In this document: piece by piece, positions 8,529 to 16,517 of the stretch
How positions within the stretch are numbered: position 1 is the first letter of the stretch
Layout of the letters: every line of letters starts with the position of its first letter
Source: an uncultured Cytophagales bacterium
Lineage (GTDB): Bacteria; Bacteroidota; Bacteroidia; Cytophagales; Amoebophilaceae
Length of the DNA stretch: 59,929 bases
NCBI GenBank assembly: GCA_946409305.1
Contig: CAMJVU010000004.1
Location: 1 to 59,929, forward strand
Direction: 5' to 3'
Notes under the pieces: generated by a model
What the model was told of the DNA's origin: nothing
The model's input: the letters and a program-made list of their open reading frames with translations, nothing else
Database searches by the model: none
Position numbers and translations under genes: made by a program

Positions 8529-9035
8529 CTACACTCCATAAATATCATTTAATTCCATACCTCTTTCCTTTGCAATGCAAACAGGATTTTTAATTTTACT
8601 TAGAGCATCGAAAGTAGCTTTCACAATGTTCGTAATATTATTTCCCTTAATGCACTTAGACAAAACATTCCTTAACCCCAAATACTTACACACAACCCTA
8701 ACTCCACTTCCAGCAATGATTCCGGTACCTTGCCTTGCGGGTTTCAAAAAAACTTCACTACATCCACATTTACCATGTATTTCATACGGAATAGTTTCAT
8801 GCGTCAAAAAAACACGTATCATCTGTTTTTTCGCCCTTAATATCCCGTTAGAAACAGCTTCATTGACTTCCTTACCTTTTCCTAAGCCGTATCCAACAAA
8901 ACCTCCTCTATTTCCAACAATGACCAAGACAGAAAAACGGAAATTCCTACCCCCCTTTACAACCTTAGTAACCTTCTTTATAAATACAACATCATTCTCT
9001 AACTCCTCACTTACGACATCGTTCAATCTACTCAT
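8529..9035 (-). CDS. rpsE: 30S ribosomal protein S5
   Basis: Small-subunit protein at the mRNA entry, important for decoding accuracy. The S5 N-terminal domain shows VTKVVKGGRNFRFSVLVIVG and GYGLGKGKEVNEAV. The C-terminal domain shows PARQGTGIIAGSGVRVV and ends near AKERGMELNDIYG. It is 168 aa and is followed directly by rplO. Confidence 0.98.
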   Translation of the reverse strand: MSRLNDVVSEELENDVVFIKKVTKVVKGGRNFRFSVLVIVGNRGGFVGYGLGKGKEVNEAVSNGILRAKKQMIRVFLTHETIPYEIHGKCGCSEVFLKPARQGTGIIAGSGVRVVCKYLGLRNVLSKCIKGNNITNIVKATFDALSKIKNPVCIAKERGMELNDIYGV

Positions 9036-9038
9036 AAA

Positions 9039-9308
9039 CTAAATAACAACACCCTTTGATCTTACCCCCTCAACAAAACTCCTAATTTTTCCATGGTACA
9101 AATATTTTGACCTATCAAAAACAACAGAATTTATTCCTAGCTTTACTATCTTATCACCAATAGACTCGCCAACCTTCCCAGCGTTTATGATATTACAAGA
9201 TTTCAAACCCAATTTCGCTGAAGACTCATAAGCAAGCACAACATGCCTTACGTCGTCTATCAATTGACAATAAAATGAAGTATTACTCTTCCGAACACAC
9301 AACCTCAT
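9039..9308 (-). CDS. rplR: 50S ribosomal protein L18, N-terminally shortened
   Basis: 5S rRNA-binding protein of the central protuberance. The core is recognisable from MRLCVRKSNTSFYCQLIDD, which aligns with the usual PRLSVFRSN stretch, through AGKVGESIGDKIVKLGI to HGKIRSFVEGVRSKGVVI. Only 89 aa remain, against about 115 in most bacteria: the basic N-terminal arm is missing. Upstream in frame there is a TGA within six codons, so no longer start exists. A TTG two codons upstream is the only alternative. Confidence 0.92.
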   Translation of the reverse strand: MRLCVRKSNTSFYCQLIDDVRHVVLAYESSAKLGLKSCNIINAGKVGESIGDKIVKLGINSVVFDRSKYLYHGKIRSFVEGVRSKGVVI

Positions 9309-9355
9309 ACACAAAATAGCCCTTCACAACCAACCCACACAAAACAAACAGCATT

Positions 9356-9910
9356 TCATTTTACCACCTTTTTACCTTCCTTCCTTATAACAAATTCACC
9401 AACATATCTTATTCCCTTCCCCTTGTACGGTTCAACTGGACGCAATTCCTTTATCTTTGAAGCAACACTTCCGACCAACTCTTTATCGTGTCCAAAGACA
9501 TTGATAATAGTATTTTCACCCTTATTCTCACTAACCTTAACGTGAATACCATCTGGCAAGCAAAAAAAAATTTTATGTGAATAACCGAGATCAAAATTTA
9601 ACACATTATTACCGATAATTCCCACTTTATATCCTACTCCAACGATTTCGAGACTTTTGTTAACCTCTGAACAAACACCGACAAACATGTTACGGAATAA
9701 AACGCCCCATAATCCCAACAACGAACTTCGCACATGGTCCTTTACAGAATCTTTCACCGTAAATCTTAAAAAATTGCCGCACTTTTCAACCGAAATTCTC
9801 TTATCAATTTTCTTCTCCAACGACACATCTTTATGAACAACACCAACCTTTCCGGAATTGATAAAAACATCGACCCCGTCTGGTACTACTAATTCCTTAA
9901 AACTAGACAT
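9356..9910 (-). CDS. rplF: 50S ribosomal protein L6
   Basis: Large-subunit protein beside the factor-binding site. Two L6 domains are present; the second carries the family signature near the C-terminus, with LRPVEPYKGKGIRYVGE followed by a basic tail. EIVGVGYKVGI and YSHKIFFCLPDGI also match the family. It is 184 aa, of normal length. The 47-base gap to rplR is the largest in the spc part of the block. Confidence 0.97.
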   Translation of the reverse strand: MSSFKELVVPDGVDVFINSGKVGVVHKDVSLEKKIDKRISVEKCGNFLRFTVKDSVKDHVRSSLLGLWGVLFRNMFVGVCSEVNKSLEIVGVGYKVGIIGNNVLNFDLGYSHKIFFCLPDGIHVKVSENKGENTIINVFGHDKELVGSVASKIKELRPVEPYKGKGIRYVGEFVIRKEGKKVVK

Positions 9911-9912
9911 AT

Positions 9913-10293
9913 CTAGTATATACTACACAATATCTCTCCACCAACCTTTCTTTTTACAGCCTCTCTAGCACTCATAACTCCACACGATGTAGAAACAACA
10001 ACAAGACCAAATCCATTTAAAAATCTCGGAAATTTTAAATACCCCGAAAAAACACGTCTCCCGGGTTTACTAATCATTCTGATAGAATTAATAGGACGCG
10101 TTTTTTTTAAGACAACCTTAACTTTTTTTTTAAAGTCCTCTGATTCAACATCAACAATATCCTCGATAAAACCATTGTCTCGAAAAACTAACAAAATATT
10201 ATAAACAATCTTATTAACCGGCAAAACAACATAATCGTGTCTCGCCATTACAGCATTCCTAATCGTCGTCAGACTATCCGCAATAAAGACCAT
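9913..10293 (-). CDS. rpsH: 30S ribosomal protein S8
   Basis: Binds the central domain of 16S rRNA and, in other bacteria, also its own spc mRNA. I choose the ATG at 10293 (126 aa, start MVFIADSLTTIRNAVMARHD), because the longer start would overlap rpsN. The C-terminal signature is GLVVVSTSCGVMSAREAVK with final VGGEILCSIY. Gaps are 8 bases to rpsN and 2 to rplF. Confidence 0.97.
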   Translation of the reverse strand: MVFIADSLTTIRNAVMARHDYVVLPVNKIVYNILLVFRDNGFIEDIVDVESEDFKKKVKVVLKKTRPINSIRMISKPGRRVFSGYLKFPRFLNGFGLVVVSTSCGVMSAREAVKRKVGGEILCSIY

Positions 10294-10301
10294 AAAAAAA
10301 A

Positions 10302-10571
10302 CTACCAACTAGACTTCTCAACTCCTGGAATATACCCACTACTAACTAATTCCCTAAAAACATTCCTACAGACTCCAAAACGACGGATAAAACCCCTCGG
10401 CCTACCCGTAATTCCACAACGATTTCTGTACCTAACTGGGGACGAATTCTTTGGAAGTTTATCCAAAGACGCAAAATCCCCCTTTCTTTTCAAGTCCTCC
10501 CTCTTACGAGAATACTTACTTATCAACACCCTTCTTTTTTCATTCTGCACAATTTTAGAAATACTCGCCAT
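10302..10571 (-). CDS. rpsN: 30S ribosomal protein S14 (zinc-independent form)
   Basis: Small-subunit head protein. The 89-residue form has no CxxC pairs, so it is the long zinc-free type. Landmarks are [20 protein letters not shown] and [17 protein letters not shown], with the usual final KSSW. It starts 2 bases after rplE ends. Confidence 0.97.
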   Translation of the reverse strand: MASISKIVQNEKRRVLISKYSRKREDLKRKGDFASLDKLPKNSSPVRYRNRCGITGRPRGFIRRFGVCRNVFRELVSSGYIPGVEKSSW

Positions 10572-10573
10572 AC

Positions 10574-11131
10574 TTACTTTTTAAAAGGCATCCCAAAATA
10601 TTCCAACAATTTATACGACAATTCTTTACTGTCAATTCTCTTACAATTATTCCTAATAACAATAGAAATATTCATTCCCATAGTCTTTTCGATATCACAA
10701 ACACCAACTTCAGGAAAAATCAACTGGTCCCTTACTCCAAGATTATAATTTCCCCTAGAATCAAAACCACTACGACTAACTCCACTGAAATCACGAACCC
10801 TCGGTAAGGCTATAGAAATCACTTTATAAAGAAAATGATACATCCTATCTCCCCTTAATGAGACCATACACCCAACATCAGCCCCCGCTCTCAATTTAAA
10901 ATTTGATATGGATTTCTTAGACTTTACGACAGTAGCTTTTTGTCCGCAAATATTGGACAGACAATCAGCAATTTGTGCAATTAATCTACTATTACCAGAA
11001 GCATATCCTATCCCCTGATTTACACATATCTTCTCTAAAAACGGCACACTCATTCTACTCTTTAGTCCGTAATCCTTCATGATTAACGGCACAATTTCAT
11101 CCCTATATTTCTCCTTCAAAAAACAATTCAT
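10574..11131 (-). CDS. rplE: 50S ribosomal protein L5
   Basis: 5S rRNA-binding protein that also touches P-site tRNA. Visible motifs are [26 protein letters not shown]-like [17 protein letters not shown], and [20 protein letters not shown], followed by DQLIFPEV. It is 185 aa, as expected. It lies 3 bases after rplX and 2 before rpsN. Confidence 0.98.
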   Translation of the reverse strand: MNCFLKEKYRDEIVPLIMKDYGLKSRMSVPFLEKICVNQGIGYASGNSRLIAQIADCLSNICGQKATVVKSKKSISNFKLRAGADVGCMVSLRGDRMYHFLYKVISIALPRVRDFSGVSRSGFDSRGNYNLGVRDQLIFPEVGVCDIEKTMGMNISIVIRNNCKRIDSKELSYKLLEYFGMPFKK

Positions 11132-11134
11132 ACA

Positions 11135-11452
11135 CTATTTATCAACAAAATTACCACTTTTTTTTGAATATCTCTTTAATTCCCCATCAGCATCCCTCCT
11201 TCTCCCAATACGCGTAGGGGCATTCGAATCTGGATCGACAACCCCCAATTTACAGATTCTAATCGGCATTTCCTTACTAATTTTCTCCCCGCTTTTATTT
11301 TCACTTTTCTTTTTGTGTTTGGTTACAGTACAAACGCCCTCAACAATCGCCATTTGCGTCTTAGGGTGAACAGACTTAACAACTCCCACAGATCCTTTAT
11401 ATTTACCCGATAAAACCTTCACTTTATCCTTTGACCTCACAAACAATTTCAT
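11135..11452 (-). CDS. rplX: 50S ribosomal protein L24
   Basis: Assembly initiator of the large subunit. The N-terminal KOW motif is plain (KVLSGKYKGSVGVVKSVHPK), followed by VEGVCTVTKHKKKS and the PIRICKLGVVDPDSNAPTRI stretch. It is 105 aa with a Lys/Arg-rich end. It follows rplN with a 9-base gap. Confidence 0.97.
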   Translation of the reverse strand: MKLFVRSKDKVKVLSGKYKGSVGVVKSVHPKTQMAIVEGVCTVTKHKKKSENKSGEKISKEMPIRICKLGVVDPDSNAPTRIGRRRDADGELKRYSKKSGNFVDK

Positions 11453-11461
11453 ACAAAGTAA

Positions 11462-11827
11462 CTACACAACCTCATTCGCCAAAGATGCTAACTTTGGAAA
11501 GCATCTCTTCAATTCTCTAGCAACAGGCCCAAACACCCTTGTCCCTCTTAAAGAATCATCGTCGTTAAGTAAAGCCACAGCATTATCACCAAAACCAATA
11601 CACTCTCCATTCTTCCGTCTCATTTTTCCTCTCGTCCTTACAATAATAGCCTTTGAAACAGCACCTCTTTTAATAGATCCATCAGATGCGGAAACTTTGA
11701 CTGCAACCTTAACTTTATCTCCGATAGACACCCCTCCTAGCTTACTCGAACCAAAAAAACCTATGCACTCCGCTTCTTTAGCACCACTATTGTCAATAAC
11801 GACAAATTTCGTTCCTTTCTGAATCAT
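11462..11827 (-). CDS. rplN: 50S ribosomal protein L14
   Basis: Large-subunit protein at the subunit interface. It begins MIQKGTKFVVIDNSGAKEAE, carries SIKRGAVSKAIIVRTRGKMR, and ends with the highly conserved FGPVARELKRCFPKLASLA. The length of 121 aa is normal. It follows rpsQ by 6 bases. Confidence 0.98.
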   Translation of the reverse strand: MIQKGTKFVVIDNSGAKEAECIGFFGSSKLGGVSIGDKVKVAVKVSASDGSIKRGAVSKAIIVRTRGKMRRKNGECIGFGDNAVALLNDDDSLRGTRVFGPVARELKRCFPKLASLANEVV

Positions 11828-11833
11828 ACTACT

Positions 11834-12079
11834 CTAACCCTCCACAACAGAAACCAACTTCCACCTTTTTCTCTTACTATAAGGCCTACACTCCATAATT
11901 TTAACTTGATCCCCAACCTTACCAATGTTAAGCTGATCATGAACCAATATTTTTCTGTGTTTTACAACTTTCTTTCCATATATAGTATCAACATCCCTCC
12001 TCACTAGAACATTCAAAGTTTTATCACATTTATCCTGAACCACTCTGCCTATCATTACTTTCCTTAAATTCAACACCAT
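11834..12079 (-). CDS. rpsQ: 30S ribosomal protein S17
   Basis: OB-fold protein that binds the 5' domain of 16S rRNA. Family features are VMIGRVVQDKCDKTLNVLV, the KKVVKHRKILVHDQ segment and VKIMECRPYSKRKRWKLV near the end. It is 81 aa and has a 1-base gap to rpmC. Confidence 0.97.
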   Translation of the reverse strand: MVLNLRKVMIGRVVQDKCDKTLNVLVRRDVDTIYGKKVVKHRKILVHDQLNIGKVGDQVKIMECRPYSKRKRWKLVSVVEG

Positions 12080-12080
12080 A

Positions 12081-12242
12081 CTATTTACCTCTATTGTAAT
12101 TTGTCAATTTTACAGCTATCTCTCTTCTTAACTTCCGTATTCTAATACCATTCTCCACTCCAACAATCCCATGAAACAATCTAACCTTGTACAAACTGTT
12201 ACGAAGAGCATTAATTTCTCCAAAACAATCAGTATTATTCAT
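12081..12242 (-). CDS. rpmC: 50S ribosomal protein L29
   Basis: A two-helix protein at the exit tunnel rim. The ATG at 12242 gives 53 residues, with INALRNSLYKVRLFHGIVGV and a final IRKLRREIAVKLTNYNRGK. A longer frame upstream would run through rplP and has a hydrophobic stretch foreign to L29. The start overlaps the end of rplP by 8 bases. Confidence 0.93.
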   Translation of the reverse strand: MNNTDCFGEINALRNSLYKVRLFHGIVGVENGIRIRKLRREIAVKLTNYNRGK

Positions 12243-12648
12243 AACTACAATTAACAACAACAGTTTTAAAATGCAATTTCTTTCCCGCATTTTTCAATGT
12301 ATTGCAAACAATATCCTTTGCAACACCATCTACTTCAAACAAAATAGTACCAGATTTAACGAAAGAAGCATAAAATTCCACATTTCCCTTTCCACTTCCC
12401 ATCCTTACTTCAGCTGGTTTTCTAGTAACAGGTATATCAGGGAAGACACGAATCCACATCTTCCCCGTCTTTCCAAGAATCTTACTAATCATAACCCGTA
12501 TAGTCTCTATCTGTTTAGCAGATATATATTCACATTCTAAAGATTTTAAAACAAAAGATCCAAAAGAAGGACGATAACCCCGCTGTGCAACACCCTCACT
12601 TATCATCTTCTGACATTTCCGATATTTAGTCTTACTAGGCTGCAACAT
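12235..12648 (-). CDS. rplP: 50S ribosomal protein L16
   Basis: Sits at the A-site side of the peptidyl transferase region. It shows LQPSKTKYRKCQKM, GVAQRGYRPSFGSFVLK, the conserved RVFPDIPVTRKPAEVRMGSG stretch and a C-terminal FKTVVVNCS. It is 137 aa. Its 3' end overlaps rpmC, and 37 bases separate it from rpsC. Confidence 0.98.
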   Translation of the reverse strand: MLQPSKTKYRKCQKMISEGVAQRGYRPSFGSFVLKSLECEYISAKQIETIRVMISKILGKTGKMWIRVFPDIPVTRKPAEVRMGSGKGNVEFYASFVKSGTILFEVDGVAKDIVCNTLKNAGKKLHFKTVVVNCSYE

Positions 12649-12685
12649 AACTATATACTACGAAAATATAAAACATCACCAAAAC

Positions 12686-13363
12686 CTAAACATCGTACAA
12701 TGTATTATATGGGAGACGCCTTGTGTATAAATTACCATTACACACCCACACCTTAATTCCTATCGTCCCATAAACGGTATCAACACGGCCACAATAAAAA
12801 TCAACATTTGACTTTATAGAATGCAACGAAATCTTCCCACACTTAAAACTCTCACTTCTTGCAATTTCAGCACCATTTAAACGCCCAGCAACGCTTATCT
12901 TTATCCCGGTAGATTTAAACTTCGAAGAGCTAACCAATATCTTCTTTATAGCATTACGATAAGGAACCCTATCCTTAACCTGCTTACCCAATTTATCACA
13001 TATAAGCTTAGATGAAAAATACTCATTCTTCAATCCGACAACGTTAACATTAAATTTATGTTTAAACTTTAACTCTAACAACGAAACTATTTCCTTGATA
13101 TTCTTACCATCCCCACCAATAACAGAAGACGGAACATTAGTATACAAATGAACAGTTACAAAAGACATCTTACCTGAAGTAACACCAAGTTCACGCTCTA
13201 TCAAAACGTCGGAGATGTAGTCAATAGACGAACATAAAAATTTTCTTATGTTAAAATCTTCAGACACATAATCAACTACCCCCGCTTTATCAGAAAACCA
13301 ACAACTTTTCCAGTTGAACACCTTCCCAACCCTAAAACCAATTGGATTAACCTTCTGCCCCAT
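12686..13363 (-). CDS. rpsC: 30S ribosomal protein S3
   Basis: Forms part of the mRNA entry with helicase-like contacts. It begins MGQKVNPIGFRVGKVFNWKS, contains a KH-type RNA-binding segment around IGGDGKNIKEIVSLLELKF, and the C-terminal part has ISVAGRLNGAEIARSE and GTIGIKVWVCNG. It is 225 aa, of normal length. Confidence 0.98.
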   Translation of the reverse strand: MGQKVNPIGFRVGKVFNWKSCWFSDKAGVVDYVSEDFNIRKFLCSSIDYISDVLIERELGVTSGKMSFVTVHLYTNVPSSVIGGDGKNIKEIVSLLELKFKHKFNVNVVGLKNEYFSSKLICDKLGKQVKDRVPYRNAIKKILVSSSKFKSTGIKISVAGRLNGAEIARSESFKCGKISLHSIKSNVDFYCGRVDTVYGTIGIKVWVCNGNLYTRRLPYNTLYDV

Positions 13364-13370
13364 CTCAAAA

Positions 13371-13715
13371 TCAACCTACTTCAACGACAATGTTAGACAT
13401 CCTTTTTAAAATCCTACATCCTCTACCACGCGCTGCAGGAAGAAATCTCTTCAAGCTTCCAGCGTAATCCACACGTATACTTTTCACAAATAGATCATTC
13501 ATCTTAAGGTTAGACAACTCTGCCTCACTCATATTTTTCTCACAATTCGAAACAGCAGATAATAGCAACTTATACAAAACGGTACAACACTTTTTTCTGT
13601 TCAATTTCAAAATATTGTAAGCATTACTAACACTCTTCAACCTAATCAAATTAGCAACGACCCGTACCTTCCGAGGTGCGATGCAACTCTTCATTAAAAC
13701 AGCTCTTCCGTACAT
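13371..13715 (-). CDS. rplV: 50S ribosomal protein L22
   Basis: Lines the exit tunnel and contacts all 23S domains. The core SCIAPRKVRVVANLIRLKSV matches the usual SPRKVR motif, and the C-terminal hairpin ends KRFLPAARGRGCRILKRMSN with final IVVEV. It is 114 aa and uses the ATG at 13715. It lies 7 bases before rpsC. Confidence 0.96.
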   Translation of the reverse strand: MYGRAVLMKSCIAPRKVRVVANLIRLKSVSNAYNILKLNRKKCCTVLYKLLLSAVSNCEKNMSEAELSNLKMNDLFVKSIRVDYAGSLKRFLPAARGRGCRILKRMSNIVVEVG

Positions 13716-13720
13716 AAAAA

Positions 13721-13975
13721 CTACGACTTCACGTGACCCTTAAACTTCCTAGTAGGAGCAAATTCACCGAACTTATGCCCCACCATAAGTTCGGTGATGT
13801 ACACCGGAATAAAATCTTTCCCATTATGCACATTAAAAGTAAAACCAACGAACTCAGGAAGTATCATCGATCGTCTAGACCACATTTTAGGTACATTCCT
13901 ACTCTTCACACAATTACTTACCTTACCATTCAAATAATACGCAACGTAATATCCTTTCCTTAAAGAACGTGACAT
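13721..13975 (-). CDS. rpsS: 30S ribosomal protein S19
   Basis: Small-subunit head protein forming a complex with S13. It starts [15 protein letters not shown], has [20 protein letters not shown] in the middle, and ends with the conserved [20 protein letters not shown]. At 84 aa it is typical. It follows rplB by 4 bases. Confidence 0.98.
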   Translation of the reverse strand: MSRSLRKGYYVAYYLNGKVSNCVKSRNVPKMWSRRSMILPEFVGFTFNVHNGKDFIPVYITELMVGHKFGEFAPTRKFKGHVKS

Positions 13976-13979
13976 ACAA

Positions 13980-14798
13980 CTACCCTCTACTTAATATATA
14001 CCTACTAGAATACTTCTTCCTCTTTCTTGTTCTAAAACCCCTACTTGGAATACCATTCCTAGACCTAGGATGTCCACCAGAAGCCTTGCCTTCTCCACCT
14101 CCCATAGGATGGTCTACTGGATTCATTGCCACACCTCTTACCCTTGGACGGATACCTTTATGTCTATTTCCCCCGGCCTTACCGACAGTAGAATTAAAGT
14201 GATCTTTATTAGAAACAGTTCCAATGGTCGCCCTACAATTCACATCTATATTCCTAACTTCCCCAGAAGACAACTTTACGATGGCAAAATCACTCCCTTT
14301 GGATAAAACATACGCGAAACTACCAGCACTTCTAGCTATCTTCCCTCCACCTCCTGGATTCAATTCGACGTTATGAACCAACGTACCATCCGGAATACTT
14401 CTCAATGGCAAACAACACCCAACATTAGGGGTAACATCATCCCCAGACATAACCACATCCCCCACAGACAAATTTTCTGGAGACAAAATATACATCTTTA
14501 CCCCATCAACATAACTAATTAAAGAAATGAAAGCGTGCCTCAAAGGATCATATTCTATCGTTCTTACGACACCCGGAACATTATCTTTATTCCTCTTAAA
14601 ATCAATAACCCGCATCATTTTTTTTCTTCCGCCTCCTTTATAGCGCACCGTTATCTTCCCGGTATTGTTCCTACCACCAGAACACTTATGAACTTTTAAC
14701 AAAGATTTCTCCGGTCTACTAGCACTTAAAGAATCATACACCTCTCCTCTTTTAAAACGACCACCCGGTGTTTTATATGTAAAACATTTTACCCCCAT
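13980..14798 (-). CDS. rplB: 50S ribosomal protein L2
   Basis: Needed for subunit joining and peptidyl transfer. The C-terminal signature [19 protein letters not shown], with the functionally important His region, is intact. Earlier segments [19 protein letters not shown] and [12 protein letters not shown] also match. It is 272 aa. The ATG shares one base with the rplW stop (TAATG). Confidence 0.98.
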   Translation of the reverse strand: MGVKCFTYKTPGGRFKRGEVYDSLSASRPEKSLLKVHKCSGGRNNTGKITVRYKGGGRKKMMRVIDFKRNKDNVPGVVRTIEYDPLRHAFISLISYVDGVKMYILSPENLSVGDVVMSGDDVTPNVGCCLPLRSIPDGTLVHNVELNPGGGGKIARSAGSFAYVLSKGSDFAIVKLSSGEVRNIDVNCRATIGTVSNKDHFNSTVGKAGGNRHKGIRPRVRGVAMNPVDHPMGGGEGKASGGHPRSRNGIPSRGFRTRKRKKYSSRYILSRG

Positions 14799-15088
14799 TA
14801 TTCTAACAACTTATTAAAATTTATCAGATCAGAATCCTTACGCAAATACACAAATGCTTTTTTCAAACATGCACAACGAGTGTACATCACTCCATTCTTA
14901 GTATATTTTTTTTTCGCCTTCGTACTAAATTTGCAAAGATTTACTCTTCTAACACTAACTCCAAACAAAGCCTCTACGTCTCTCTTTACATCCACCTTAC
15001 AGGCATCATCCCGAACCACAAAACAAAAACAGCCTAGACTCTCCAACTTAGAAGTTTTCTCAGACTTTATGCCATTCAAAATAATCAT
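14798..15088 (-). CDS. rplW: 50S ribosomal protein L23
   Basis: Exit-tunnel protein that docks trigger factor and SRP. It has the family N-terminus ILNGIKSEKTSKLESLGCFC and the DVKRDVEALFGVSVRRVN region. The C-terminal part is moderately diverged, with YLRKDSDLINFNKLLE. It is 96 aa. The gap to rplD is 17 bases. Confidence 0.95.
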   Translation of the reverse strand: MIILNGIKSEKTSKLESLGCFCFVVRDDACKVDVKRDVEALFGVSVRRVNLCKFSTKAKKKYTKNGVMYTRCACLKKAFVYLRKDSDLINFNKLLE

Positions 15089-15105
15089 ATTATCAACAAA
15101 ACCAT

Positions 15106-15738
15106 CTATTCTAAACGCTTCAAAAAATTTACAAAACTACACTTAGTAAAGAAAACTTTTTTCACACTCATTATATCCAAAACGCTAACATGACCAGACT
15201 TTCTAACGACAATATTACTAATATTTCTACTTCCGAGATATAAATTCTCACATACATTATCGTAAACCAGGACACTCAATTGTTCAAGCATTCCCACACC
15301 AGAAACAACAGAAACAAAAGTCTTAGTCTTACAATCATCCACGACAAAATCATCAACAACGACTACATTATTTTGCTCGAGTTTATACTTTATAACAGAC
15401 AACAACGCCTGTTTCCTCTCTTTCTTATTAACTCTTATATCGTAACTCCGTGGAACAGGACCAAAAACTCTACCACCGCCCACAAACACTGGGCTGTTCT
15501 TATCACCGTGTCTTGCCCCGCCACCACCTTTTTGCGACCCATATTTCTTCGTAGAACCAGAGACATCACTCCTCTCCTTAGATTTGTGTGTACCACAATG
15601 TTTTCTCGCCATCAAACTCTTAACAACAAGATGCAATACATGATCGTTACAATTATGCTCAGATAGGATATCAGGAACGTCAATAGAACCAACACTCCCA
15701 CCTCCACCAACAAGCATAATCGGAAGACTACTTACCAT
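15106..15738 (-). CDS. rplD: 50S ribosomal protein L4
   Basis: Exit-tunnel protein and, in some bacteria, a repressor of its own operon. I use the ATG at 15738 (210 aa), directly after the rplC stop; a longer frame would overlap rplC by 60 bases. Motifs are RSDVSGSTKKYGSQKGGGGA, RHGDKNSPVFVGGGRVFGP and KKERKQALLSVIKYK. The first dozen residues are glycine-rich and less typical. Confidence 0.96.
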   Translation of the reverse strand: MVSSLPIMLVGGGGSVGSIDVPDILSEHNCNDHVLHLVVKSLMARKHCGTHKSKERSDVSGSTKKYGSQKGGGGARHGDKNSPVFVGGGRVFGPVPRSYDIRVNKKERKQALLSVIKYKLEQNNVVVVDDFVVDDCKTKTFVSVVSGVGMLEQLSVLVYDNVCENLYLGSRNISNIVVRKSGHVSVLDIMSVKKVFFTKCSFVNFLKRLE

Positions 15739-15739
15739 A

Positions 15740-16354
15740 CTACTTTTGCAAAAAAACAATACCGTTATTGCTGCCGGGCACACACCCAGCAACGACAACT
15801 ACATTTCCATCTATTTTTAAAATTTCTAAATTCTTAACCGTCACACGTTCTCCCCCCATTCTTCCTGCCATCCTAAGTCCTTTAAATACCCTTGAAGGAA
15901 AAGAAGATGCACCAACGGAACCAGGAGCCCTTAACCTATTATGCTGCCCATGAGTAGTCCCACCAACTCCGGAAAACCCGTGCCTTTTCACCACACCCTG
16001 AAAACCTTTTCCTTTAGAACGACCAACTACATCAACAAAATCTCCCTCTGAAAACAAATCCGTAACATTAAGATTATCACCAGAATTTACATCAACATCA
16101 AAATCCCTGCACTCAATAATCTTTAATAAAACATCACATTTATTGTGTTTACAATGAGCCCTAAAAGACTTTGATACATTCTTCTCCTTCTTTGCACCGT
16201 ATCCAATCTGAACAGCACTATACCCATCCACATCATTTGTTTTTATCTGAACAACTTTACATCCTCCACAATCAATCAACGTACAGGGAATAACAACACC
16301 ATCAGAATTCCATAAACTACTCATTCCAACTTTTCTTCCAACTATTCCACGCAT
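15740..16354 (-). CDS. rplC: 50S ribosomal protein L3
   Basis: One of the first proteins to bind 23S rRNA. It begins MRGIVGRKVGMSSLWNSDG and includes SKGKGFQGVVKRHGFSGVG and THGQHNRLRAPGSVGASSFP. It is 204 aa. Here it is the first gene of the block: rpsJ, which usually precedes rplC, is not in the 163 bases upstream, where an oppositely oriented gene begins. Confidence 0.97.
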   Translation of the reverse strand: MRGIVGRKVGMSSLWNSDGVVIPCTLIDCGGCKVVQIKTNDVDGYSAVQIGYGAKKEKNVSKSFRAHCKHNKCDVLLKIIECRDFDVDVNSGDNLNVTDLFSEGDFVDVVGRSKGKGFQGVVKRHGFSGVGGTTHGQHNRLRAPGSVGASSFPSRVFKGLRMAGRMGGERVTVKNLEILKIDGNVVVVAGCVPGSNNGIVFLQK

Positions 16355-16466
16355 ACAATTATATTAAATGCATAAATGTTATAATACTTATCCATTCTTC
16401 AATACATTTCATAGGGATAACCTCGATGTGGATTAAAATCAACAAAAATATTAACGTAAAAAAAAC

Positions 16467-16478
16467 ACTTGTACAAGT
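16467..16478. promoter_or_regulatory. 12-bp perfect palindrome between divergent rplC and the 16518 gene
   Basis: ACTTGTACAAGT is self-complementary over 12 bases. It lies 39 bases before the plus-strand gene and 112 bases before rplC, in the only space that can hold promoters for both. A regulator site is possible; a chance palindrome is not excluded. Confidence 0.3.
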
Positions 16479-16517
16479 AAAATGCAAAAATAACATAAAA
16501 AAACATTATAATTTTAC

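Noticed and set aside
8575-9042. Open frame of 155 codons opposite rpsE
   Set aside because: It is a shadow of a well conserved ribosomal gene on the other strand.
9309-9355. UGA read as Trp, which would extend L18 upstream
   Set aside because: Several genes here end at TGA at family-typical positions (rpmJ, rpoA, prmC), and the extended L18 sequence would not resemble the usual basic arm.
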